Below are positions 1 through 8,134 of a stretch of DNA of 64,000 bases, piece after piece (positions within the stretch are counted from its first letter, which is position 1; each line of letters starts with the position of its first letter). Origin of the DNA: Candidatus Scalindua sp. (GTDB taxonomy: Bacteria; Planctomycetota; Brocadiia; Brocadiales; Scalinduaceae); the NCBI GenBank assembly GCA_031316155.1, contig JALDRB010000015.1, positions 53,270-117,269 on the forward strand, read 5' to 3'. A model generated the notes under the pieces. That model ran no database searches, was not told the DNA's origin, and saw only the letters and a list, made by a program, of their open reading frames with translations. The position numbers and the translations under genes were made by a program.

Positions 1-799
1 TTTAAGGAAAGAGGTAATGGTACGGGCCTTGCACACCGCCGCGATGAGTAATAAACCTGTAAGCCCTCATTGTGAAGATTCAGGTTTTTATTCCGTAAAA
101 GATGTTACGGAGGAAGAACTTGGATTTTCCCCGAGTAAAAAATTCTGGAATGAGGCTAATTTTGTAAAGCGGGATATAAATTGTGCCGGGTCTATCGGGT
201 GCCATGTACATTTTTCTCACCTGAGTCTCAAAGAATCCATAGATTATATATCTGAGAAAAGGGAACAGGGTAATATTACTTGTGAGGCCACCCCACATCA
301 TCTATTGCTTGATGGTGATTATAGAGATATCAATGGTGAAATCCCCGTAGTAAATCCTCCGCTTCGTTCTCAAGTCGACGTTCAGTCGATTCAGAAGGGG
401 TTAAGTGATGGGATAATAGATGTTATCGCATCCGACCATGCTCCTCACTCTCTGCCTGACAAGAAGTCAGGTGCTCCCGGTATCATTGGTCTTGAAACAA
501 CATTAGGATTGGTACTTACTGAGTTGGTAAGACCCGGTATAATCACCTTACGTGATGCTGTCTTGAAAATGTCAACTAACCCTGCGAAGATATTTAAAAT
601 ATCAGGTGGAAGTCTATTGCCAGGAATGCCTGCAGATGTTACGGTTATCGATATGGAAAGAGAATGGGTTGTGGATATAAATAGTTTTGAATCAAAGTCA
701 AGGAATTGCCCTTTTCAGGGATGGAAATTGAAAGGACAGGCTGTAATGACTATCGTTTCTGGTAATATAGTTATGAGAGAGGGTAAAATAGTTTTTTAA
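1..799 (+). CDS. pyrC: Dihydroorotase, C-terminal part (cut by window edge)
   Basis: Catalyses ring closure of carbamoyl aspartate to dihydroorotate in pyrimidine synthesis. The open frame runs back to the window edge without a stop, so the N-terminal metal-binding part lies outside. Visible family motifs are SPHCED, GCHVHFSHLS, CEATPHH, NPPLRS and the metal/catalytic ASDHAPHS block. The C-terminal segment GSLLPGMPADVTVID is typical of the amidohydrolase fold, and the last residues (GNIVMREGKIVF) are the usual end of PyrC. The first in-frame Met at 17 is internal, not a start. pyrE, another pyrimidine gene, lies 5 kb downstream. Confidence 0.93.
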   Translation, partial: LRKEVMVRALHTAAMSNKPVSPHCEDSGFYSVKDVTEEELGFSPSKKFWNEANFVKRDINCAGSIGCHVHFSHLSLKESIDYISEKREQGNITCEATPHHLLLDGDYRDINGEIPVVNPPLRSQVDVQSIQKGLSDGIIDVIASDHAPHSLPDKKSGAPGIIGLETTLGLVLTELVRPGIITLRDAVLKMSTNPAKIFKISGGSLLPGMPADVTVIDMEREWVVDINSFESKSRNCPFQGWKLKGQAVMTIVSGNIVMREGKIVF

Positions 800-962
800 A
801 GTTCATTGCCTTCTTTGCTGTCAAACCAGGATGTTTTTGTATAGGATGAGTGTCAGTTTATTACCTTTCCAGTAAGTGTTCGCAGGTTCAGAGTTCACTG
901 TTCAGGGTTACTTTTTTGTTGACCTTACCTTTTTCATATGCAAGCTATGTCGGTAAATAATT

Positions 963-1499
963 GTGAATGTAATTATTGATGGTTATAACATGATATTTGG
1001 TGTTCCTGAGTTAGGAGCCAATATTGATAAATGCGATACAGAGACACTACGTAATAAGCTGCTACTACTATTAGAGAGATATAAAGAAAAAAGAAGGCAT
1101 GAGCTCATTGTAGTTTTTGATGGTAATGTTGGCGCCTCTTCTACAATGAGTGTATCAGGAATCGATGTTGTTTTTCCCAGAACAGGACTTGATGCCGACG
1201 AAGAAATAAAGAACCTGGTAAGCAGGAGCAGGAATCCGAGGCACATAATCGTAGTTACTGGTGATAGAAGCATAAGACAATTTGTCAGAAAATGTGGTAG
1301 CAAGGTTGTCGGGCCATTAGAGTTCTATAAATCAGTTCAAATGAAAACTGATCGTTTTCCTGCAAGTGGAAGGGAAAGCAAGGGTAAAATACGGGATGGC
1401 AAAGAACCGGTGAGTAAAATCACGGGGCCATCCAGGACCGAGTCACAATACTGGTTGAAAGTCTTTTCGGAACTAAAAGAAAAACCTACAGACGATTGA
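963..1499 (+). CDS. YacP-like NYN domain ribonuclease
   Basis: 178 aa starting at GTG 963. The opening MNVIIDGYNMIF, the acidic FDGN segment and DADEEIKNLVSRS followed by VTGDRSIR are the conserved acidic patches of the YacP/Rae1 NYN (PIN-like) RNase family, which cleaves mRNA or rRNA. The fold region covers about residues 1-130. The lysine-rich tail to 178 is not recognised. It is separated from pyrC by about 160 bp and is followed directly by a family B repeat. Family assignment is firm; substrate is unknown. Confidence 0.8.
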   Translation: MNVIIDGYNMIFGVPELGANIDKCDTETLRNKLLLLLERYKEKRRHELIVVFDGNVGASSTMSVSGIDVVFPRTGLDADEEIKNLVSRSRNPRHIIVVTGDRSIRQFVRKCGSKVVGPLEFYKSVQMKTDRFPASGRESKGKIRDGKEPVSKITGPSRTESQYWLKVFSELKEKPTDD

Positions 1500-1521
1500 A
1501 ACATTCATTGAGAATTTATGA

Positions 1522-1640
1522 GGAATTTCAATATTTCCTTATATTTTGCGCTGAAGGAGCAAGTTCAAAAGACCGTAAAAACTGCCATGGAAGGCAGTTT
1601 TAGCGATTTTGGAAAAGTTAGCCAGGATGGACTAACTTGC
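1522..1640 (+). repeat. Family B interspersed repeat, copy 1
   Basis: About 119 bp shared with 6765-6884 and 36206-36321. It contains the blocks caatatttcctta, gcgctgaa, ttcaaaagaccgtaaaaac, tgccatgga and gttagccaggatgg. Read on the minus strand it begins inside the last codons of leuS (GCA AGT TAG), so the leuS stop comes from the repeat. The central long hairpin is degenerate here compared with copy 2. Confidence 0.85.
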
Positions 1641-4163
1641 GACAATGTTCACAATTTTCTTAGGAACCACTATTATTTTTATTACCTTCCTGCCAGTGAG
1701 AAATTCCCTTACCCGTTCATCTTCCATTACACGCGTTTTCAGTTCTTCTTCTTCTGTTTCAGACGCTACGGTTACTCTGCTTCGAACCTTGCCGTTTATC
1801 TGAATGGCCATCTCAATCTGCTCGGCTTCAAGAACGTCCTTATTGTAAGTTGGCCACGGTTCAGAGAATATACTTGGTTTGTTACCACAAATGACCCACA
1901 GTTCTTCACAGATATGTGGCACAATAGGTGCGAGGATCTTTACTATTGTTTCAAGCGAATGTCTCAACACATTTAAATCGTTAAGTTCCTTTTCATTCCT
2001 GAATTTTTCTTCTCCCAACCTGTCTCTGAAATTTACTACCAGAGTAAGAAGTTCCATTATTGAGGACACTGCAGTGTTAAAATGCCAGGATTCTTCAATA
2101 TCCTCGGTAACTTTCTTAATCGTTAGGTTAGTCTGTCTATAAAGCTCTTTGGTTCCATTTGAGAATAAGTTTTGTTGTATCTCTCTCCTGGAGGTATTCC
2201 TGAAATCATCCTGTAAAACTACAACGTTTTTCCACAGTTTCTTTAAGAAACGAAATGCACCGATAATGCCTCTATCATTCCACTCAGCATCTCTTTGCGG
2301 AGGAGCCATAAACAATGTATACAATCGTTGGGTATCGGTACCATATTTTTCGATTATAAAGTCAGGATTTACAACATTCCCCTTTGACTTAGACATTTTC
2401 GCTCCATCCTTAATGATCATGCCCTGAGTGAAAAGATTTTTAAAAGGTTCCTGGAAATTTATAAAACCAAGATCGGATAAGACCTTGGTTATGAAGCGCG
2501 AATAGAGAAGATGTAATATTGCATGCTCAATACCGCCAATATACTGATCAACCGGCAGCCATTTGTTAACTTCTTCTGAATCAAATGGCTGATTATCATC
2601 TTTCGGTGATAGATAACGTAAATAATACCAGCTGGAATCAACGAAGGTATCCATAGTGTCTGTTTCCCGTCTTGCCTCGCCTTTACATACTGGGCATGTT
2701 GTTTGAACAAATTCATCCACATCGGCGAGCGGATTTTTCCCCTGTGGTTTAAATTCAACATTCTCAGGTAAAAGTACGGGAAGCTCATTTTCTGGTACAG
2801 GAACGATACCACAGTTTCCGCAGTAGACTATTGGAATCGGTGCGCCCCAATATCTTTGTCTTGAGATTAACCAATCTCTTAAACGGTAATTTACACAACC
2901 TTTACCGATATCTTTCTCTTCCAGGAATTTAATTATTTTGGGTATAGATTCCCTATTATGCATTCCATTAAACTGGGCAGAATTAACCTGCATTCCGTTT
3001 CCCACGTATGCCTCATCCATTTCTTCACTAGGTTGTACCTTGTTTTCCTCGAGAGATTGTATGACTCTTGTTACGGGTAAGGCATATTTTTTTGCGAATT
3101 CAAAATCTCTTTGGTCGTGAGCCGGCACACCCATAACGGCTCCGGTTCCGTATTCCATTAATGCGTAATTTGAAACCCACAAAGGGACTCTATTACCGTT
3201 AACGGGGTTGATCACGTATCTTCCAGTGAAAACCCCTTCCTTCTCACTCCCTTCCGCTGTTCTTTCTAAAAAACTCTGATTTTTAATCCTGGTTGCAAAC
3301 TGTAAAACAGGTTCTTCGTTATCAGAACCTCTCGTTAATTTGCTGATTATAGGATGTTCTGGTGCCAGTGACATAAATGTGACCCCAAAAATGGTATCAG
3401 GCCTTGTTGTAAAGCAGGAAAGGATTTCATCGCTATTCTCTAATCTAAAATCAATACTTGCACCTTCACTACGGCCGATCCAATTTGTCTGCATCGTCTT
3501 GACTTTTTCGGGCCATTCGTCTAATGTTTCAAGATCATCGAGCAATCTCTGAGCATAGTTGCTAATCCTGAAGAACCATTGTTCAAGATCTTTTTGGGTA
3601 ACCATGGTATCGCATCTCTCACAAAGTCCTTCAACAACCTGTTCATTCGCAAGCACTGTGGCACACGAAGGACACCAGTTTACGGCTGCTTGCTTTTTAT
3701 AAGCCAGATTATGTTCAAAGAGTTTCAGAAATATCCATTGTGTCCATTTATAATAATCAGGATTGCAAGAGGCTACTTCCCTGTCCCAATCATACCCGAC
3801 ACCCCATCTTTCAAGCTGTGATTTCATTTTCTTAATATTGTCCTTGGTGTGAATAGCAGGGTGGATATGTTTCACAATAGCAGCATTCTCAGCCGGAAGA
3901 CCAAAGGCGTCCCAGCCGATTGGTGATAAGACTCTGTAACCTTTCATAATCTTGTAACGTGTTACAACATCGCCAATGATATAGTTTCTTCCATGTCCCA
4001 CATGCAGCGTACCGGAAGGATAGGGAAACATCACAAGGCAGTAGAACTTTTCCTTTTCTTGAGACTGTTTGTTATCTTTATCTACTTTAAACAGTCCGCA
4101 TTCCCGCCAGTAATCCTGCCATTTTTTTTCTATTTCATTGAAGTTATATTCGTTATAGCCCAT
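1632..4163 (-). CDS. leuS: Leucyl-tRNA synthetase
   Basis: 843 aa, complete. Charges tRNA-Leu. The HIGH-type signature HVGH lies at residues 54-57 (PYPSGTLHVGHGRN) and the KMSKS loop in DGAKMSKSKGNVV. The CP1 editing domain is present (TTRPDTIFGVTFM; GTGAVMGVPAHDQRDFEFA), as are a zinc-knuckle pair (CPSC, CERC) and the anticodon-binding C-terminus ending KIIVVPKKIVNIVAS. The final Ala-Ser-stop is encoded by a family B repeat, so the native end may have been slightly different. The gene stands alone on this strand. Confidence 0.97.
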   Translation of the reverse strand: MGYNEYNFNEIEKKWQDYWRECGLFKVDKDNKQSQEKEKFYCLVMFPYPSGTLHVGHGRNYIIGDVVTRYKIMKGYRVLSPIGWDAFGLPAENAAIVKHIHPAIHTKDNIKKMKSQLERWGVGYDWDREVASCNPDYYKWTQWIFLKLFEHNLAYKKQAAVNWCPSCATVLANEQVVEGLCERCDTMVTQKDLEQWFFRISNYAQRLLDDLETLDEWPEKVKTMQTNWIGRSEGASIDFRLENSDEILSCFTTRPDTIFGVTFMSLAPEHPIISKLTRGSDNEEPVLQFATRIKNQSFLERTAEGSEKEGVFTGRYVINPVNGNRVPLWVSNYALMEYGTGAVMGVPAHDQRDFEFAKKYALPVTRVIQSLEENKVQPSEEMDEAYVGNGMQVNSAQFNGMHNRESIPKIIKFLEEKDIGKGCVNYRLRDWLISRQRYWGAPIPIVYCGNCGIVPVPENELPVLLPENVEFKPQGKNPLADVDEFVQTTCPVCKGEARRETDTMDTFVDSSWYYLRYLSPKDDNQPFDSEEVNKWLPVDQYIGGIEHAILHLLYSRFITKVLSDLGFINFQEPFKNLFTQGMIIKDGAKMSKSKGNVVNPDFIIEKYGTDTQRLYTLFMAPPQRDAEWNDRGIIGAFRFLKKLWKNVVVLQDDFRNTSRREIQQNLFSNGTKELYRQTNLTIKKVTEDIEESWHFNTAVSSIMELLTLVVNFRDRLGEEKFRNEKELNDLNVLRHSLETIVKILAPIVPHICEELWVICGNKPSIFSEPWPTYNKDVLEAEQIEMAIQINGKVRSRVTVASETEEEELKTRVMEDERVREFLTGRKVIKIIVVPKKIVNIVAS

Positions 4164-4310
4164 TTCGATAATAGGGAAAATTCCGGGTAAGCAATGTAAA
4201 CAGGGGGGATTATATCAACAGGTGCAGTGTGTTTCAAACAAAAAGGTATTATCCGTACAAACAAACACCGTCGATTTTTTTACAGGGAGATTTTATGTAT
4301 TATGGTATAA

Positions 4311-4349
4311 AAAAATCCCTGAGAATTGTTTGACTCCTCAGGGATTTTT
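4311..4349 (-). terminator. Rho-independent terminator
   Basis: Perfect 13-bp stem (aaaaatccctgag / ctcagggattttt) with a 13-nt loop and a T-run. It lies about 25 bp beyond the stop of the minus-strand hemerythrin operon. Because the stem is flanked by A and T runs it could also act in the plus direction. Confidence 0.85.
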
Positions 4350-4373
4350 TTAGATGTGCACAGAGGTGAAGTC

Positions 4374-4838
4374 CTAAATCCATTCTTCGGATAAGATATC
4401 ACCTTCCAGACCTACAACGACCTGTTTGATAGGTATTTTGCGGGTAGCCTTGTCTGCACCCGCTTTGGCAACCTGAACCAGCCCGGAACAGCATGGCACC
4501 TGCATGATCTGAACCGTTAAGGTGTTGATCTTTGAGTCATCAATGAGGGATTTTATCTTTTCTACATACACTTCCTGATCTGAATCGAGCTTGGGACACC
4601 CGATTGCTATACTTTTCCCTTTAAGGTAGTCTTTGTGGAAATCTGCCAAGGCAAAAGGCACGCAATCTGCTACCAGTAAAATATCCTTCTCTTGGAAATA
4701 TGGCGCTTGTGGAGAAACGAGATGGAGCTGTATTGGCCATTGTCTTAATTGGGACTGGCGTTGGCCTGTTTCTGTATCTCCTTGATCAGTTTTCTCACTA
4801 AAATCCATTGTTCTTGATCCTGGGCAACAATCACTCAT
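4374..4838 (-). CDS. Cysteine-containing protein of a ferredoxin-associated family
   Basis: 154 aa. The body (LRQWPIQLHLVSPQAPYF, DILLVADCVPFALADFH, IAIGCPKLDSDQEVYVEK, IMQVPCCSGL) matches the C-terminal half of proteins usually annotated as 4Fe-4S binding, found in anaerobes. Those often carry an N-terminal ferredoxin domain; here only a short Cys-rich start (MSDCCPGSRTMDF) remains. The start overlaps the stop of the hemerythrin gene by 4 bp, so the two are translationally coupled. A terminator follows. Exact function unknown; a redox or NO-related role is inferred only from its neighbour. Confidence 0.6.
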   Translation of the reverse strand: MSDCCPGSRTMDFSEKTDQGDTETGQRQSQLRQWPIQLHLVSPQAPYFQEKDILLVADCVPFALADFHKDYLKGKSIAIGCPKLDSDQEVYVEKIKSLIDDSKINTLTVQIMQVPCCSGLVQVAKAGADKATRKIPIKQVVVGLEGDILSEEWI

Positions 4839-5635
4839 TTTGAAACCTCCTTTAAAAATTTTCTTTCTAAATCAATGATAAATTTCTCATATCTCCTCGG
4901 TAGTTCTTCTCCTACTGAGGCATCAGCCGCACTACACTTCTGAAACAGTTCACCGACTTGTGTGTCGGTTAATTGACGATCTATCCAGGGATATAAAATT
5001 TCATCCTCTTTTTTAATATGCTGTGTAAGCAACTCTCTGTATCCAAGTAGATGTTCCTTAATCTGAGCTTTGTTTCCACTTTCTGTACCCTCAACAACTT
5101 GTCTGATATGGTTTCTTCCTGTCTCATGATCCTTGTACATAACTTGTATGATTTCCCCTTGTTCATCAACATACTTGAAAAGAATATCTTCTTCCTTCAT
5201 ATGGTGAAACTTATCGGCATAACCCCTTATAAAGTCAACACAGCCCATAATGAGATCTTTGTCCACCTCTGCGCTGGTTTCAACATAGTCCGTAATAGAG
5301 GGAATCATAGCCAAAAGTCTCTTGATTAATACGTGCTCCTCTACAAGGTTTTTTACCGCTGGTGAGTAGTTGATTTTTTTCTGGGTTGGTTTCCTGGTCA
5401 TGTCCACTTTGGGTTCAGGAATATCGCGGTCGGGATATATCGCCTTTTCTATCCGATACATCAGAGTGGCTTCTGTTTGCGGGTCAAGATTGTGGATTCC
5501 AACAACTTCACTAAGGAAGCAGCTTCCCACAGAACAGGGTACACAGCCAATACCGTATTCATCCAGGATACGACCAACTTCAGGGTATTTATCTATCGTT
5601 TCCTTGATTTCTCTAGATCGTATATTATCATCCAA
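4835..5635 (-). CDS. Hemerythrin-domain protein with N-terminal DUF1858/ScdA-N-like domain
   Basis: 266 aa. Residues 1-65 carry a redox-disulfide-type domain (KYPEVGRILDEYGIGCVPCSVGS). From about residue 95 a hemerythrin four-helix bundle follows, with the di-iron ligands visible as EEHVLIKRL, FHHMKEED, HETGRNHI and TQHIKKEDEILYPW. Such proteins bind O2 or NO, or repair iron-sulphur centres (the Ric/YtfE group). It is the first gene of a two-gene operon with the overlapping 154-aa gene. The role in O2/NO handling is from family knowledge; the precise function is open. Confidence 0.82.
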   Translation of the reverse strand: MDDNIRSREIKETIDKYPEVGRILDEYGIGCVPCSVGSCFLSEVVGIHNLDPQTEATLMYRIEKAIYPDRDIPEPKVDMTRKPTQKKINYSPAVKNLVEEHVLIKRLLAMIPSITDYVETSAEVDKDLIMGCVDFIRGYADKFHHMKEEDILFKYVDEQGEIIQVMYKDHETGRNHIRQVVEGTESGNKAQIKEHLLGYRELLTQHIKKEDEILYPWIDRQLTDTQVGELFQKCSAADASVGEELPRRYEKFIIDLERKFLKEVSK

Positions 5636-5829
5636 TATACCTCTCCTTATACATATTTTAAATGATGTGCGTAATTAAACCTGAATTATAGCTGGATATC
5701 ATATAAATTGTCAAGAGTTGATTGGTTTTTTAAGAAAAAAATTGGAATAGATAACCTATAATGCCTATAATGAGTAAAATTATATTATGAAGAAAATATC
5801 CGGTTCTGTACAAGAGTTAAAGGATAACT

Positions 5830-6474
5830 ATGAAGAATGAAGAGATAGCAAAGGTATTGCTCAATAAAAAGGCAATCATCTTAAATGCTAAGGATCCATT
5901 TACGTTTGTTTCAGGCTTGAGAAGCCCGATATATTGTGATAATAGACGGATGATTGCTTATCCCAGAGAGAGAGCACAAATTGTTGATGCCTTCATCAAT
6001 GAATTGAAGCGGTTTGATTTTGATATTGTTGCAGGGACTTCAACCGCAGGGATACCATGGGCTTCCTGGATAAGTGATCAGTTATATAAACCGCTGGCTT
6101 ATATAAGGGGTTCAAAAAAGGGTCATGGCGCCCGTAATCAAATTGAAGGGGCAAACGCAGAGGGGAGAGGTGTTATTATCATAGAAGATCTTATCAGTAC
6201 AGGAAACAGCAGTCTTTGTGCAGTCGAAGCAGTACGTGAGGCGGGGGGTCGATGTGCAGGTGTCGTGGCAATATTCACTTATGATTTTGAAGGGGCAATT
6301 AAGAAATTCAAGGAGGCGAGTTGTGAATTTCTTGCAATTACCAATTTTTCCACGCTGGTAAATGTCGCAAAAGAAAACGGAACCTTGAATGATAATGAAT
6401 TGGCTATTGTACAAGAATGGAATAAAGATCCGCAAGGTTGGGGACAAAAGCATGGATTTCCCGATGCAGACTGA
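5830..6474 (+). CDS. pyrE: Orotate phosphoribosyltransferase
   Basis: 214 aa, standard length. Converts orotate and PRPP to OMP. The PRPP-binding loop VIIIEDLISTGNSS lies at about residues 116-129 and the substrate segment FVSGLRSPIYCDNR near the N-terminus. KKGHGARNQIEG holds the catalytic Lys loop. It is monocistronic here: a minus-strand operon begins upstream and repeats follow downstream. Confidence 0.95.
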   Translation: MKNEEIAKVLLNKKAIILNAKDPFTFVSGLRSPIYCDNRRMIAYPRERAQIVDAFINELKRFDFDIVAGTSTAGIPWASWISDQLYKPLAYIRGSKKGHGARNQIEGANAEGRGVIIIEDLISTGNSSLCAVEAVREAGGRCAGVVAIFTYDFEGAIKKFKEASCEFLAITNFSTLVNVAKENGTLNDNELAIVQEWNKDPQGWGQKHGFPDAD

Positions 6475-6630
6475 AGAATATACCATATGATAGTTAGAAT
6501 AAAACCAATCTGTCAATCTGCAGGTGATATTTTCTTTCCTGAAGGAGTTTTTCAGCTGTCTGAAGAATTGCTGTAGAGAAAGCCGCTTTCAGCGAGTTGT
6601 AAACAATGCCACTACAAGAGTTTAAGTAGT

Positions 6631-6721
6631 TATGCTCGTCTCGTAATGGTTTTCGGACCTGCCTGTGCGTATGGGACGCACGCAGACAGGTAAAACCGAA
6701 AACCAAATCGGTTTTAGTATA
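6631..6721 (+). repeat. Family A repeat, copy 1 (GC-palindrome variant)
   Basis: Bounded by tatgctcgtctcg (a variant of TATACTCATCTC) and aatcggttttagtata. The centre is replaced by a GC-rich palindrome, cctgcctgtgcg against cgcagacagg, which recurs in the copies at 23930 and 63410. Lies between pyrE and murQ. Confidence 0.85.
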
Positions 6722-6764
6722 GCGGCGACATGTTGGTAACTTTGACGCTCTAAGTTCATGTATA

Positions 6765-6884
6765 GGAATTTGAATATTTCCTTATTTTTTGCGCTGAAAG
6801 CGCAAGTTCAAAAGACCGTAAAAACTGCCATGGACGGCAGTTTTTACGGTCTTTTGAAAAGTTAGCCAGGATGGTCTAACTTGC
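6765..6884 (+). repeat. Family B interspersed repeat, copy 2 (best hairpin)
   Basis: Carries three stem-loops. The central one is a near-perfect 25-bp stem (ttcaaaagaccgtaaaaac paired with gtttttacggtcttttgaa). The flanking ones are gcgctgaaagcgc and gttagccaggatggtctaac. On the minus strand its first nine bases are the last codons of murQ, GCA AGT TAG, exactly as in leuS. Confidence 0.88.
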
Positions 6885-7772
6885 TAAGGCTTTTCTCACA
6901 AAACCACCGCACTCCTCCAGCCTTTTTTCCGCATCTTTATAGCCAACTTGCAGTTTATTCATGACGATAGCAATTTTAACGTTGTTTTCCGCTTTCTTTA
7001 AAAGATCACGTGCGTAATCTCTATCTAGTTTTGTAACTGCCATGATGATCCGTTCTGCGCGGTCTCTCAGTTTTTCATTTTTCACCTGTAAATCAACCAT
7101 GAAATTTTCATACACCTTTCCCCTCTTGATCATTGCTGCTGTAGTAAGCGTATTGAGGATAAGCTTTGTTGCAGTACCCGCCTTCATGCGTGTCGAACCC
7201 GTGATTATCTCCGGACCTGTTATTGGTCTGATGATAATGTCAACGGCTTCGGCAGGGTCCGTGTCCGGATTGCAGCACAAAAAGATGGTAACAGCGCCAA
7301 GACTTCTTGCTTTGACCAGCGCACCATGAACAAATGGGGTAGTTCCACCTGTGGCGATACCAACAACGGTATCAAGAGCGGTTACTCCATTATCTCTGAT
7401 TGCCAATTCTCCTCCATCATAGCTATCTTCGGCGCCTTCTATTGATCTGGTCAGAGCCTCTTTTCCTCCTGCAATTATACCTCTTATCAGCTCCGGGTCG
7501 GTACCAAAGGTGGGAGGGCATTCAGAGGCGTCCAGGACACCCAATCTTCCACTTGTGCCGGCGCCTACATAAAATAAACGGCCTCCCTTGTTAAATGATT
7601 TAACAATCAAGTCCACGGCTTTGGTAATGTTTATATGTTCTTTGTCTACTGCGGTGATTACGTTTGCATCCTCTCTGTTGATGATAGTTACTATTTCAGA
7701 TATCGATTTTGTGTCAATTTGAAGGCTGTTTGTGTTTCTCTGTTCGGTGATGAGTTTTGAACGATCTTTCAT
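6876..7772 (-). CDS. murQ: N-acetylmuramic acid 6-phosphate etherase
   Basis: About 298 aa from ATG 7772; a TTG at 7784 would add four residues but has no better ribosome site. MurQ cleaves the lactyl ether of MurNAc-6-P during cell-wall recycling. The SIS-domain signature LFYVGAGTSGRLGVLDASECPPTFG is intact, as is IIAGGKEAL and the MKAGTATKLILN substrate loop. The terminal HhH-like region ends KALAS, with the stop inside a family B repeat. No muramic-acid kinase or transporter is adjacent. Confidence 0.95.
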   Translation of the reverse strand: MKDRSKLITEQRNTNSLQIDTKSISEIVTIINREDANVITAVDKEHINITKAVDLIVKSFNKGGRLFYVGAGTSGRLGVLDASECPPTFGTDPELIRGIIAGGKEALTRSIEGAEDSYDGGELAIRDNGVTALDTVVGIATGGTTPFVHGALVKARSLGAVTIFLCCNPDTDPAEAVDIIIRPITGPEIITGSTRMKAGTATKLILNTLTTAAMIKRGKVYENFMVDLQVKNEKLRDRAERIIMAVTKLDRDYARDLLKKAENNVKIAIVMNKLQVGYKDAEKRLEECGGFVRKALAS

Positions 7773-8003
7773 GTGTATTAACAAGAGGAATATGAAGATC
7801 TGGCTAAATTATTCACGTTGTAATCGAATGGATCTCTCAAAAAAATCCTTTTTAAGGTATGCATTAATGAAATTACATAGCATGAAAAGTTTTTATTGTC
7901 AAAGGCTTTATTTGGCGGTAAAAAATGATTTGCCGGTAAAAAACTGATTTATTGATAATGATTATTTTGATAATATAAAAATAATCATTGATTGTTTAGG
8001 TGT

Positions 8004-8116
8004 TATACTCATCTCATAATGATTTTCGGATAAAATCCGAGATAAAATTGAGCGAGTATAACTGCAACCAAGATTTGGTTTCCAGTAAAACCGAAAACCA
8101 AATCGGTTTTAGTATA
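8004..8116 (+). repeat. Family A repeat, copy 2 (canonical full length)
   Basis: 113 bp running from TATACTCATCTCATAATG to AATCGGTTTTAGTATA. Internal sub-palindromes are ttttcggataaaatccga and aaccaagatttggttt. It has the same layout as 62480-62592, so this is taken as the reference form. It ends 18 bp before the uvrC ATG. Confidence 0.9.
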
Positions 8117-8134
8117 GTCTGAAAGTTGTTTAAA

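Noticed and set aside
1518..1976. 152-residue frame on the plus strand opposite the leuS 3' end
   Set aside because: It runs through a family B repeat into the antisense of leuS; the protein has no family features and leuS is certain.
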